From the NCBI GenBank assembly GCA_029168955.1, contig JAPDOI010000290.1, positions 434,001-498,000 on the forward strand: a stretch of DNA of 64,000 nucleotides. The letters run 5' to 3'. Numbering within the stretch: the first letter of the stretch is position 1; each line of letters starts with the position of its first letter. The position numbers were made by a program, and so were the translations under genes. The stretch is from Aplectana chamaeleonis. Lineage: Eukaryota > Nematoda > Chromadorea > Rhabditida > Cosmocercidae. This document shows positions 39,941 through 47,862 of the stretch, piece after piece. Under the pieces are notes generated by a model. That model saw only the letters and a program-made list of their open reading frames with translations. It did not search any database and was not told the DNA's origin.

Positions 39941-42900
39941 GTCACTTCCCCTGTCCCTTCCCATCGAAAAATACAGCCTACGACGTGTTTTAGCGATTTG
40001 ATCTACCAACTGATAATATCACTTGATATGATAAGCAGTAAGAAGTAAAGCAGTTAATGTGAAACAGTAGGTAACAAACTTGTTAGTCACTTCCCCTGTC
40101 CCTTTCCATCGAAAAGTACAGCCTACGACATGTTTTAGCGATTTGATCTACCAACTGATAATATCACTTGATATGATAAGCAGTAAGAAGTAAAGCAGTT
40201 AATGTGAAACAGTAGGTAACAAACTTGTTAGTCACTTTCCCTGTCCCTTCCCATCGAAAAATACAGCCTACAACGTGTTTTAGCGATTTGATCTACCAAC
40301 TGATAATATCACTTGATATGATAAGCAGTAAGAAGTAAAGCAGTTAATGTAAAACAGTAGGTAACAATTTTGTTAGTCACTCCCCCTGTCTTTTCCCATC
40401 GAAAAGTACAGCCTACGACGTGTTTTAGCGATTTGATCTACCAACTGATAATATCACTTGATATGATAAGCAGTAAGAAGTAAAGCAGTTAATGTGAAAC
40501 AGTAGGTAACAAACTTGTTAGTCACTTCCCCTGTCCCTTCCCATCGAAAAATACAGCCTACGACGTGTTTTAGCGATTTGATCTACCAACTGATAATATC
40601 ACTTGATATGATAAGCAGTAAGAAGTAAAGCAGTTAATGTGAAACAGTAGGTAACAAACTTGTTAGTCACTTCCCCTGTCCCTTCCCATCGAAAAGTACA
40701 GCCTACGACGTGTTTTAGCGATTTGATCTACCAACTGATAATATCACTTGATATGATAAGCAGTAATAAGTAAAGCAGTTAATGTGAAACAGTAGGTAAC
40801 AAACTTGTTAGTCACTTCCCCTGTCCCTTCCCATCGAAAATTACAGCCTACGACGTGTTTTAGCGATTTGATCTACCAACTGATAATATCACTTGATATG
40901 ATAAGCAGTAAGAAGTAAAGCAGTTAATGTGAAACAGTAGGTAACAAACTTGTTAGTCACTTCCCCTGTCCCTTTCCATCGAAAAGTACAGCCTACGACA
41001 TATTTTAGCGATTTGATCTACCAACTGATAATATCACTTGATATGATAAGCAGTAAGAAGTAAAGCAGTTAATGTGAAACAGTAGGTAACAAACTTGTTA
41101 GTCACTTCCCTGTCCCTTCCCATCGAAAAGTACAGCCTACGACGTGTTTTAGCGATTTGATCTACCAACTGATAATATCACTTGATATGATAAGCAGTAA
41201 GAAGTAAAGCAGTTAATGTGAAACAGTAGGTAACAAACTTGTTAGTCACTTCCCTGTCCCTTCCCATCGAAAAGTACAGCCTACGACGTGTTTTAGCGAT
41301 TTGATCTACCAACTGATAATATCACTTGATATGATAAGCAGTAAGAAGTAAAGCAGTTAATGTGAAACAGTAGGTAACAAACTTGTTAGTCACTTCTCCT
41401 GTCCCTTCCCATCGAAAAGTACAGCCTACGACGTGTTTTAGCGATTTGATCTACCAACTGATAATATCACTTGATATGATAAGCAGTAAGAAGTAAAGTA
41501 GTTAATGTGAAACAGTAGGTAACAAACTTGTTAGTCACTTCCCCTGTCCCTTCCCATCGAAAAATACAGCCTACGACGTGTTTTAGCGATTTGATCTACC
41601 AACTGATAATATCACTTGATATGATAAGCAGTAAGAAGTAAAGCAGTTAATGTGAAACAGTAGGTAACAAACTTGTTAGTCACTTCCCCTGTCTTTTCCA
41701 TCGAAAAGTACAGCCTACGACGTGTTTTAGCGATTTGATCTACCAACTGACAATATCACTTGATATGATAAGCAGTAAGAAGTAAAGCAGTCAATGTGAA
41801 ACAGTAGGTAACAAACTTGTTAGTCACTTCCCCTGTCCCTTCCCATCGAAAAATACAGCCTACGACGTGTTTTAGCGATTTGGTCTACCAACTGATAATA
41901 TCACTTGATATGATAAGCAGTAAGAAGTAAAGCAGTTAATGTGAAACAGTAGGTAACAAACTTGTTAGTCACTTCCCTGTCCCTTCCCATCGAAAAGTAC
42001 AGCCTACGACGTGTTTTAGCGATTTGATCTACCAACTGATAATATCACTTGATATGATAAGCAGTAAGAAGTAAAGCAGTTAATGTGAAACAGTAGGTAA
42101 CAAACTTGTTAGTCACTTCCCTGTCCCTTCCCATCGAAAAGTACAGCCTACGACGTGTTTTAGCGATTTGATCTACCAACTGATAATATCACTTGATATG
42201 ATAAGCAGTAAGAAGTAAAGCAGTTAATGTGAAACAGTAGGTAACAAACTTGTTAGTCACTTCCCCTGTCCCTTCCCATCGAAAAGTACAGCCTACGACG
42301 TGTTTTAGCGATTTGATCTACCAACTGATAATATCACTTGATATGATAAGCAGTAAGAAGTAAAGCAGTTAATGTGAAACAGTAGGTAACAAACTTGTTA
42401 GTCACTTCCCTGTCTTTTCCATCGAAAAGTACAGCCTACGACGTGTTTTAGCGATTTGATCTACCAACTGATAATATCACTTGATATGATAAGCAGTAAG
42501 AAGTAAAGCAGTTAATGTGAAACAGTAGGTAACAAACTTGTTAGTCACTTCCCTGTCCCTTCCCATCGAAAAGTACAGCCTACGACGTGTTTTAGCGATT
42601 TGATCTACCAACTGATAATATCACTTGATATGATAAGCAGTAAGAAGTAAAGCAGTTAATGTGAAACAGTAGGTAACAAACTTGTTAGTCCCTTCCCTGT
42701 CCCTTCCCATCGAAAAGTACAGCCTACGACGTGTTTTAGCGATTTGTTCTACCAACTGATAATATCACTTGATATGATAAGCAGTAAGAAGTAAAGCAGT
42801 TAATGTGAAACAGTAGGTAACAAACTTGTTAGTCACTTCCCCTGTCCCTTCCCATCGAAAAGTACAGCCTACGACGTGTTTTAGCGATTTGATCTACCAA

Positions 42901-44254
42901 CTGATAATATCACTTGATATGATAAGCAGTAAGAAGTAAAGCAGTTAATGTGAAACAGTGGGTAACAAACTTGTTAGTCACTTCCCCTGTCCCTTCCCAT
43001 CGAAAAATACAGCCTACAACGTGTTTTAGCGATTTGATCTACCAACTGATAATATCACTTGATATGATAAGCAGTAAGAAGTGAAGCAGTTAATGTAAAA
43101 CAGTAGGTAACAATTTTGTTAGTCACTCCCCCTGTCTTTTCCCATCGAAAAGTACAGCCTACGACGTGTTTTAGCGATTTGATCTACCAACTGATAATAT
43201 CACTTGATATGATAAGCAGTAAGAAGTAAAGCAGTTAATGTGAAACAGTAGGTAACAAACTTGTTAGTCACTTCCCTGTCCCTTCCCATCGAAAAGTACA
43301 GCCTACGACGTGTTTTAGCGATTTGATCTACCAACTGATAATATCACTTGATATGATAAGCAGTAAGAAGTAAAGCAGTTAATGTGAAACAGTAGGTAAC
43401 AAACTTGTTAGTCACTTCCCCTGTCCCTTCCCATCGAAAATTACAGCCTACGACGTGTTTTAGCGATTTGATCTACCAACTGATAATATCACTTGATATG
43501 ATAAGCAGTAAGAAGTAAAGCAGTTAATGTGAAACAGTAGGTGACAAACTTGTTAGTCCCTTCCCATCGAAAAGTACAGCCTACGACGTGTTTAAGCGAT
43601 TTGATCTACCAACTGATAATATCACTTGATAGGATAAGCAGTAAGGAGTAAAGCAGTTAATGTGAAACAGTAGGTAACAAACTTGTTAGTCACTTCCCCT
43701 GTCCCTTCCCATCGAAAAATACAGCCTACGACGTGTTTTAGCGATTTGGTCTACCAACTGATAATATCCCTTGGTATGATAAGCAGTAAGAAGTAAAGCA
43801 GTTAATGTGAAACAGTAGGTAACAAACTTGTTAGTCACTTCCCCTGTCTTTTCCATCGAAAAGTACAGCCTACGACGTGTTTCAGCGATTTGATCTACCA
43901 ACTGATAATATCCCTTGGTATGATAAGCAGTAAGAAGTAAAGCAGTTAATGTGAAACAGTAGGTAACAAACTTGTTAGTCACTTCCCTGTCCCTTCCCAT
44001 CGAAAAGTACAGCCTACGACGTGTTTTAGCGATTTGATCTACCAACTGATAATATCACTTGATATGATAAGCAGTAAGAAGTAAAGCAGTTAATGTGAAA
44101 CAGTAGGTAACAAACTTGTTAGTCACTTCCCCTGTCCCTTCCCATCGAAAAGTACAGCCTACGACGTGTTTTAGCGATTTGATCTACCAACTGATAATAT
44201 CACTTGATATGATAAGTAGTAAAAGGTGAAGTAGTTAATGTTAAACAGTAAGTA
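39941..44254. repeat. Satellite B, diversified right flank and array end
   Basis: Variation rises again: gaaaaatacagcc, gacatgttt, gacatatttt, tgtcttttcc, caattttgtt and ggtctacc monomers. The cccttggtat dyad of the left flank reappears at 43.76 and 43.91 kb. The last monomer is degenerate (gataagtagtaaaaggtgaa) and similarity stops after about 44254. This flank is only ~4 kb long, against ~14 kb on the left, so the uniform core is off-centre. Confidence 0.85.
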
Positions 44255-44340
44255 CTCATTGTCTACCTACTTACCAGCCCGCTTATCTGTCCACATACCA
44301 ACTTACCTGCCTGCCCAACTGATCGCCTGCAACCATTGCC

Positions 44341-44370
44341 AGTGGCCACTACTAAGGGTGCGTAACGCAC
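44341..44370. other. Two short palindromes
   Basis: agtggccact (44341-44350) is a perfect 10-bp palindrome. gtgcgt-a-acgcac (44358-44370) has 6-bp arms around one base. They lie at the start of a purine-rich segment with repeated gaagc and ggaagc words (44371-44430). Nothing else is recognisable here. Confidence 0.6.
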
Positions 44371-44589
44371 GAGGAGGAGCGAAGCACGAAGCGCGAATCA
44401 GGAAGCAGGAAGCGGCAACGAGTTACACGCACAACAAGAATTTTTGCTAAGGTATCGCAGATCTAACTCTGTTAGTTTTGAACCGATTGGGCTCAAATTT
44501 TGCCAGCACGTGTCTCCTGGATCCTCTCACCTATATCCCGATGGAAATCTCTAGGGAATTTGTTTAACAGGTTTTATTAATTACTTTAC

Positions 44590-44694
44590 AAAATTCTAAG
44601 TGATCACAAGTTCCGTGCAGAACCAAACCTCTCCAGCCGCTTCGCGGCTGGAGAGGTTTGGTTCTGCACGGAACTTGTGATCACTTAGAATTTT
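44590..44694. repeat. Perfect 51-bp inverted repeat with a 3-nt loop
   Basis: Left arm 44590-44640 and right arm 44644-44694 are exact reverse complements over all 51 bp, separated by ttc. The arms run from aaaattctaagtgatcac inward to ctccagccgc. Weaker complementarity continues a little outside the arms (AT-rich on both sides). As RNA it would be a near-perfect ~100-nt hairpin on either strand. Possible origins: a fold-back element reduced to joined terminal inverted repeats, a hairpin-closed break, or a fold-back sequencing or assembly error. Absence of a single mismatch means it is young, maintained or artefactual. Confidence 0.97.
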
Positions 44695-44715
44695 AGAGCT
44701 AAATTTTTTCCCCAC

Positions 44716-44742
44716 ACCGTCTGATGAGGCTACTAGGACGGT
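44716..44742. other. Short hairpin enclosing a ctgatgag motif
   Basis: accgtc (44716-44721) pairs perfectly with gacggt (44737-44742) around a 15-nt loop that contains tgatgag. The ctgatgag string resembles a hammerhead or box C core, but the other required elements are not visible. Confidence 0.5.
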
Positions 44743-44760
44743 TCTAACAGGGGGAGCCAC

Positions 44761-45123
44761 ATGGCAATCGCACTTGGCCACTCCCATTTTTTTTCATGCC
44801 GCTGCGCAATGATAACACCAACCATAGCTTCGTTGGGTGGAGCCATGTACTCCACCACCTTCACCTCTGGGCAGGTGAAGGGGGAATCTCCATCACTGGG
44901 AAAACTGGTGACAACCCCCGAGGCACAAGGGGAGATGGGAGTACGGGGTGGGTTTATCCCTCCGTTGACCAATCACCCACGTCTTGATGGGTGGAGAGAC
45001 GTCTGTCGATTGGCCGACGGAGCAATAAACCCCGCCCCGTACTCCGATCTTCCCCCAGTATCCGCCCCGAAAAGGAACGAAAGTGACCCAACACTCATGC
45101 AAGTCATTTTCAAGATTGGGTGA
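44761..45123 (+). CDS. 120-codon open frame of unknown function; doubtful gene
   Basis: Opens with ATG at 44761 (context gccacATGg: c at -3, g at +4, so only a moderate start) and ends with TGA at 45121-45123. It is the longest ATG-started frame in the unique island. The product begins with a short hydrophobic stretch holding a C-R-C triplet, is rich in G, P and T, and has no signal peptide, transmembrane helix or motif I recognise. It runs through four of the inverted repeats (44836-44856, 44858-44881, 44929-45056, 45083-45130), which is unusual for coding DNA. Opposing frames on the minus strand are also open here. It may be a chance frame, a remnant of a mobile element, or an exon. I would not rely on it without transcript evidence. 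Confidence 0.2.
   Translation: MAIALGHSHFFSCRCAMITPTIASLGGAMYSTTFTSGQVKGESPSLGKLVTTPEAQGEMGVRGGFIPPLTNHPRLDGWRDVCRLADGAINPAPYSDLPPVSAPKRNESDPTLMQVIFKIG
44836..44881. other. Two adjacent perfect hairpins
   Basis: ggtggag (44836-44842) pairs with ctccacc (44850-44856) around a 7-nt loop. One base further on, ccttcacct (44858-44866) pairs with aggtgaagg (44873-44881) around a 6-nt loop. The left arm of one stem and the right arm of the next are themselves similar (ggtg/cacc words), so alternative pairings are possible. Confidence 0.75.
44929..45056. repeat. Long imperfect inverted repeat with branched tip
   Basis: Arms of about 55 bp. The left arm reads ggggagat, ggagtacgggg, tttat, ctccgt, ccaatc, acgtct. 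The right arm is its complement in order: agacgt, gattgg, acggag, ataaa, ccccgtactcc, atcttcccc. They differ by a few substitutions and one or two 1-bp indels. At the tip acgtct (44979-44984) pairs with agacgt (44997-45002). A competing stem, caccca (44974-44979) with tgggtg (44988-44993), offers an alternative fold. Unlike the palindrome at 44590 this one has decayed, or is selected as structured RNA with bulges. Confidence 0.85.
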
Positions 45124-45130
45124 GTGTCAC
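45083..45130. other. Bulged inverted repeat at the end of the open frame
   Basis: gtgac (45083-45087) faces gtcac (45126-45130). After a 5-nt bulge, actc pairs with gagt. An alternative stem, acccaa with ttgggt, lies within the same stretch. It overlaps the TGA of the 120-codon frame. It may be the outer end of the same structured element as 44929-45056. Confidence 0.5.
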
Positions 45131-45132
45131 TG

Positions 45133-45259
45133 CCGGTTTTTCGTCCATAATTTTTTTTTGTGTTAGAGATAGAATTCTGCGTCAACTTGCGCTTCCAGTT
45201 TGGAAAAATATTTTCTCGATCCTTCAGCCTAATTCATTTTACGAAACACCGGTTTTTCG
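45133..45259. repeat. 11-bp direct repeat ccggtttttcg flanking ~105 bp
   Basis: ccggtttttcg occurs at 45133-45143 and again at 45249-45259. The intervening DNA is AT-rich, with a run of nine T at 45152-45160 and no gene. The pair could be a target-site duplication around a small insertion, or chance similarity in AT-rich DNA. Confidence 0.6.
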
Positions 45260-45270
45260 CCTATAGCTCT

Positions 45271-47640
45271 TTGGAATAAAAAATAATATCACTTGATATC
45301 GGAATAAAAAATGAGCAAATTTATTCGAAATTCGTTCGTTCGGAATAAAAAATGAGCGAATTTATTCGAAATTCGTTCGTTCGGAACAAAAAAAATGAGC
45401 AAATTTATTCGAAATTCGTGCGTTCGGAATAAAAAAAGAGCAAATTTATTCGAAATTCGTTCGATTCGAAATAAAATGAGCGAATTTATTCGAAATTCGT
45501 TCGTTCGGAACAAAAAATGAGCAAATTTATTCGAATTTCGTTCGTTGGGAATAAAAATGAGCGAATTTATTCGAAATTCATTCGTTCGGAACAAAAAATG
45601 AGCAAATTTATTCGAATTTCGTTCGTTCGGAATAAAAAATGAGGGAATTTATTCGAATTTCGTTCGTTGGGAATAAAAAATGAGCGAATTTATTCGAAAT
45701 TCGTTCGTTCGGAATAAAAAATGAGCAAATTTATTGGAAATTCGTTCGTTCGGAATGAAAAATGAGCAAATTTATTCGAAATTCGTGCGTTTGGAGTAAA
45801 AAATGAGCGAATTTATTCGAAATTCGTTCGTTCGGAACAAAAAATGAGCAAATTTATTCGAATTTCGTTCGTTGGGAATAAAAATGAGCGAATTTATTCG
45901 AAATTCGTTCGTTCGGAACAAAAAATGAGCAAATTTATTCGAATTTCGTTCGTTCGGAATAAAAAATGAGCGAATTTATTCGAATTTCGTTCGTTCGGAA
46001 TAAAAAATGAGCAAATTTATTGGAAATCCGTTCGTTCGGAATAAAAAATGAGCAAATTTATTCGAAATTCGTTCGTTCGGAATAAAAAATGAGCAAATTT
46101 ATTGGAAATCCGTTCGTTCGGAATAAAAAATGAGCAAATTTATTCGAAATTCGTGCGTTTGTAATAAAAAATGAGCAAATTTATTCGAAATTCGTGCGTT
46201 TGGAATAAGAAATGAGCGAATTTATTCGAAATTCGTTCGTTCGGAATAAAAAATGAGCAAATTTATTGGAAATCCGTTCGTTCGGAATAAAAAATGAGCA
46301 AATTTATTCGAAATTCGTTCGTTCGGAATAAAAAATGAGCAAATTTATTGGAAATCCGTTCGTTCGGAATAAAAAATGAGCGAATTTATTCGAAATTCGT
46401 TCGTTCGGAATAAAAAATGAGCGAATTTATTCGAAATTCGTTCGTTCGGAACAAAAAAATGAGCAAATTTATTCGAAATTCGTGCGTTCGGAATAAAAAA
46501 TGAGCAAATTTATTCGAAATTCGTGCGTTTGGAGTAAAAAATGAGCGAATTTATTCGAAATTCGTTCGTTCGGAACAAAAAATGAGCAAATTTATTCGAA
46601 TTTCGTTCGTTGGGAATAAAAATGAGCGAATTTATTCGAAATTCGTTCGTTCGGAATAAAAAATGAGCGAATTTATTCCAATTTCGTTCGTTGGGAATAA
46701 AAAATGAGCGAATTTATTCGAAATTCGTTCGTTCGGAATAAAAAATGAGCAAATTTATTGGAAATTCGTTTGTTCGGAATAAAAAATGAGCAAATTTATT
46801 CGAAATTCGTTCGTTCGAAATAAAAAATGAGCGAATTTATTGGAAATTCGTTCGTTCGGAATAAAAATGAGCAAATTTATTGGAAATCCGTTCGTTCGGA
46901 ATAAAAAATGAGCAAATTTATTCGAAATTCGTTCGTTCGGAATAAAAAATGAGCAAATTTATTCGAAATTCGTTCGTTCGGAATAAAAAATGAGCAAATT
47001 TATTCGAAATTCGTTCGTTCGGAATAAAAAATGAGCAAATTTATTCGAAATTCGTTCGTTCGAATAAAAATGAGCAAATTTATTCGAAATTCGTTCGTTC
47101 GGAATAAAAATGAGCAAATTTATTCGAAATTCGTTCGTTCGAAATAAAAAATGAGCGAATTTATTCGAAATTCGTTCGTTCGGAATAAAAATGAGCAAAT
47201 TTATTCGAAATTCGTTCGTTCGGAATAAAAAATGAGCAAATTTATTCGAAATTTCGTTCGTTCGGAATAAAAAATGAGCAAATTTATTCGAAATTCGTTC
47301 GTTTGGAATAAAAATGAGCAAATTTATTGGAAATTCGTTCGTTCGGAATAAAAAATGAGCAAATTTATTCGAAATTCGTTCGTTCGGAATAAAAATGAGC
47401 AAATTTATTCGAAATTCGTTCGTTCGGAATAAAAATGAGCGAATTTATTCGAAATTCGTTCGTTCGGAATAAAAATGAGCGAATTTATTCGAAATTCGTT
47501 CGTTCGGAATAAAAAATGAGCAAATTTATTCGAAATTCGTTCGTTCGAAATAAAAAATGAGCAAATTTATTCGAAATTCGTTCGTTCGGAATAAAAAATG
47601 AACAAATTTATTGGAAATTCGTTCGTTCGGAATAAAATGA
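45271..47640. repeat. Satellite C, diverse left flank
   Basis: Mostly the cggaata and gagcaaat form, mixed with marker variants: tgggaataaaaatgagcg (~45550, 45875, 46611), tttggagtaaaa (~45790, 46527), tttggaataag (~46200), ggaaatccg (several) and cggaacaaaaa (several). The same markers return in the right flank beyond 58.5 kb and are almost absent from the interior. Confidence 0.8.
45283..45299. repeat. Satellite B dyad embedded in the first satellite C monomer
   Basis: ataatatcacttgatat is identical over 17 bp to the dyad region of the satellite B monomer (for example at 2354-2370). It sits between ggaataaaaa (satellite C, 45273-45282) and cggaataaaa (satellite C, 45300-45309), where atgagcgaattt would be expected. 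It lies 1.03 kb from the end of array B, across the unique island. Confidence 0.85.
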
Positions 47641-47837
47641 GCAAATTTATTCGAAATTCGTTCGTTCGAATAAAATGAGCAAATTTATTCGAAATTCGTT
47701 CGTTCGAAATAAAAATGAGCGAATTTATTCGAAATTCGTTCGTTCGAAATAAAAATGAACGAATTTATTGGAAATTCGTTCGTTCGGAATAAAAATGAGC
47801 GAATTTATTCGAAATTCGTTCGTTCGAAATAAAAAAT

Positions 47838-47862
47838 GAACGAATTTATTCGAAATTCGTTC
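47838..47862. other. Hairpin of satellite C, gaacg form (representative)
   Basis: gaacgaattt (47838-47847) pairs perfectly with aaattcgttc (47853-47862) around attcg. In the commoner gagcg form one pair becomes G-T. In the gagca form there is one further A-C mismatch. All monomers therefore carry the dyad, at graded strength. Confidence 0.85.

Larger units (their letters stand above)
2297..44254. repeat. Satellite B: 144/145-bp tandem array, about 290 copies
   Basis: Head-to-tail array, all in one orientation. The canonical monomer starts cttcccatcgaaaagtacag, contains cctacgacgtgttttagcga, the dyad atatcacttgatat and gtaggtaacaaacttgttag, and ends tcacttccctgtcc. Consecutive starts at 28581 and 28725 give 144 bp; copies with cccct instead of ccct are 145 bp. 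GC is about 38 % (55 of 144). The length is close to the ~145-147 bp wrapped by a nucleosome core. Every canonical copy has an in-frame stop on the minus strand (the tga inside the dyad), so it is not protein-coding. The sequence matches no satellite I recognise. A centromeric role is possible but unproven. Confidence 0.97.
44255..45270. other. Unique island between satellites B and C, rich in inverted repeats
   Basis: About 1 kb of non-tandem sequence of mixed composition. From left to right it holds a low-complexity ctac/ctgc/ccag stretch (44260-44340), a purine-rich gaagc-type stretch (44371-44430), about 130 bp with no visible structure (44455-44585), a perfect palindrome (44590-44694), several short hairpins, a long imperfect hairpin (44929-45056) and AT-rich DNA up to satellite C. 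The density of inverted repeats suggests a fold-back or MITE-like mobile element, or a remnant of several. I found no clear target-site duplication or terminal motif that would identify a family. Confidence 0.85.

Noticed and set aside
2297..44254. CRISPR array
   Set aside because: There are no unique spacers: the whole 144-bp unit repeats, and the context is eukaryotic satellite DNA.
44238..44450. 70-codon ATG frame running from the last satellite B monomer into the island
   Set aside because: It begins inside a degenerate satellite copy, crosses low-complexity DNA and shows no motif.
44716..44742. Hammerhead ribozyme (ctgatgag at 44721-44728) or box C/D snoRNA
   Set aside because: No downstream GAAA core with flanking stems was found for a hammerhead, and no properly placed box D with terminal stem. 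In satellites B and C, CTGATAA and GAAA words occur but the invariant CUGANGA is absent. A covariance-model search would settle it.
44255..45270. Named transposon family (Helitron, Tc1/mariner, LINE 3' end)
   Set aside because: No terminal signature, target-site duplication, poly-A tail with defined end or recognisable domain was found; only inverted repeats of uncertain origin.
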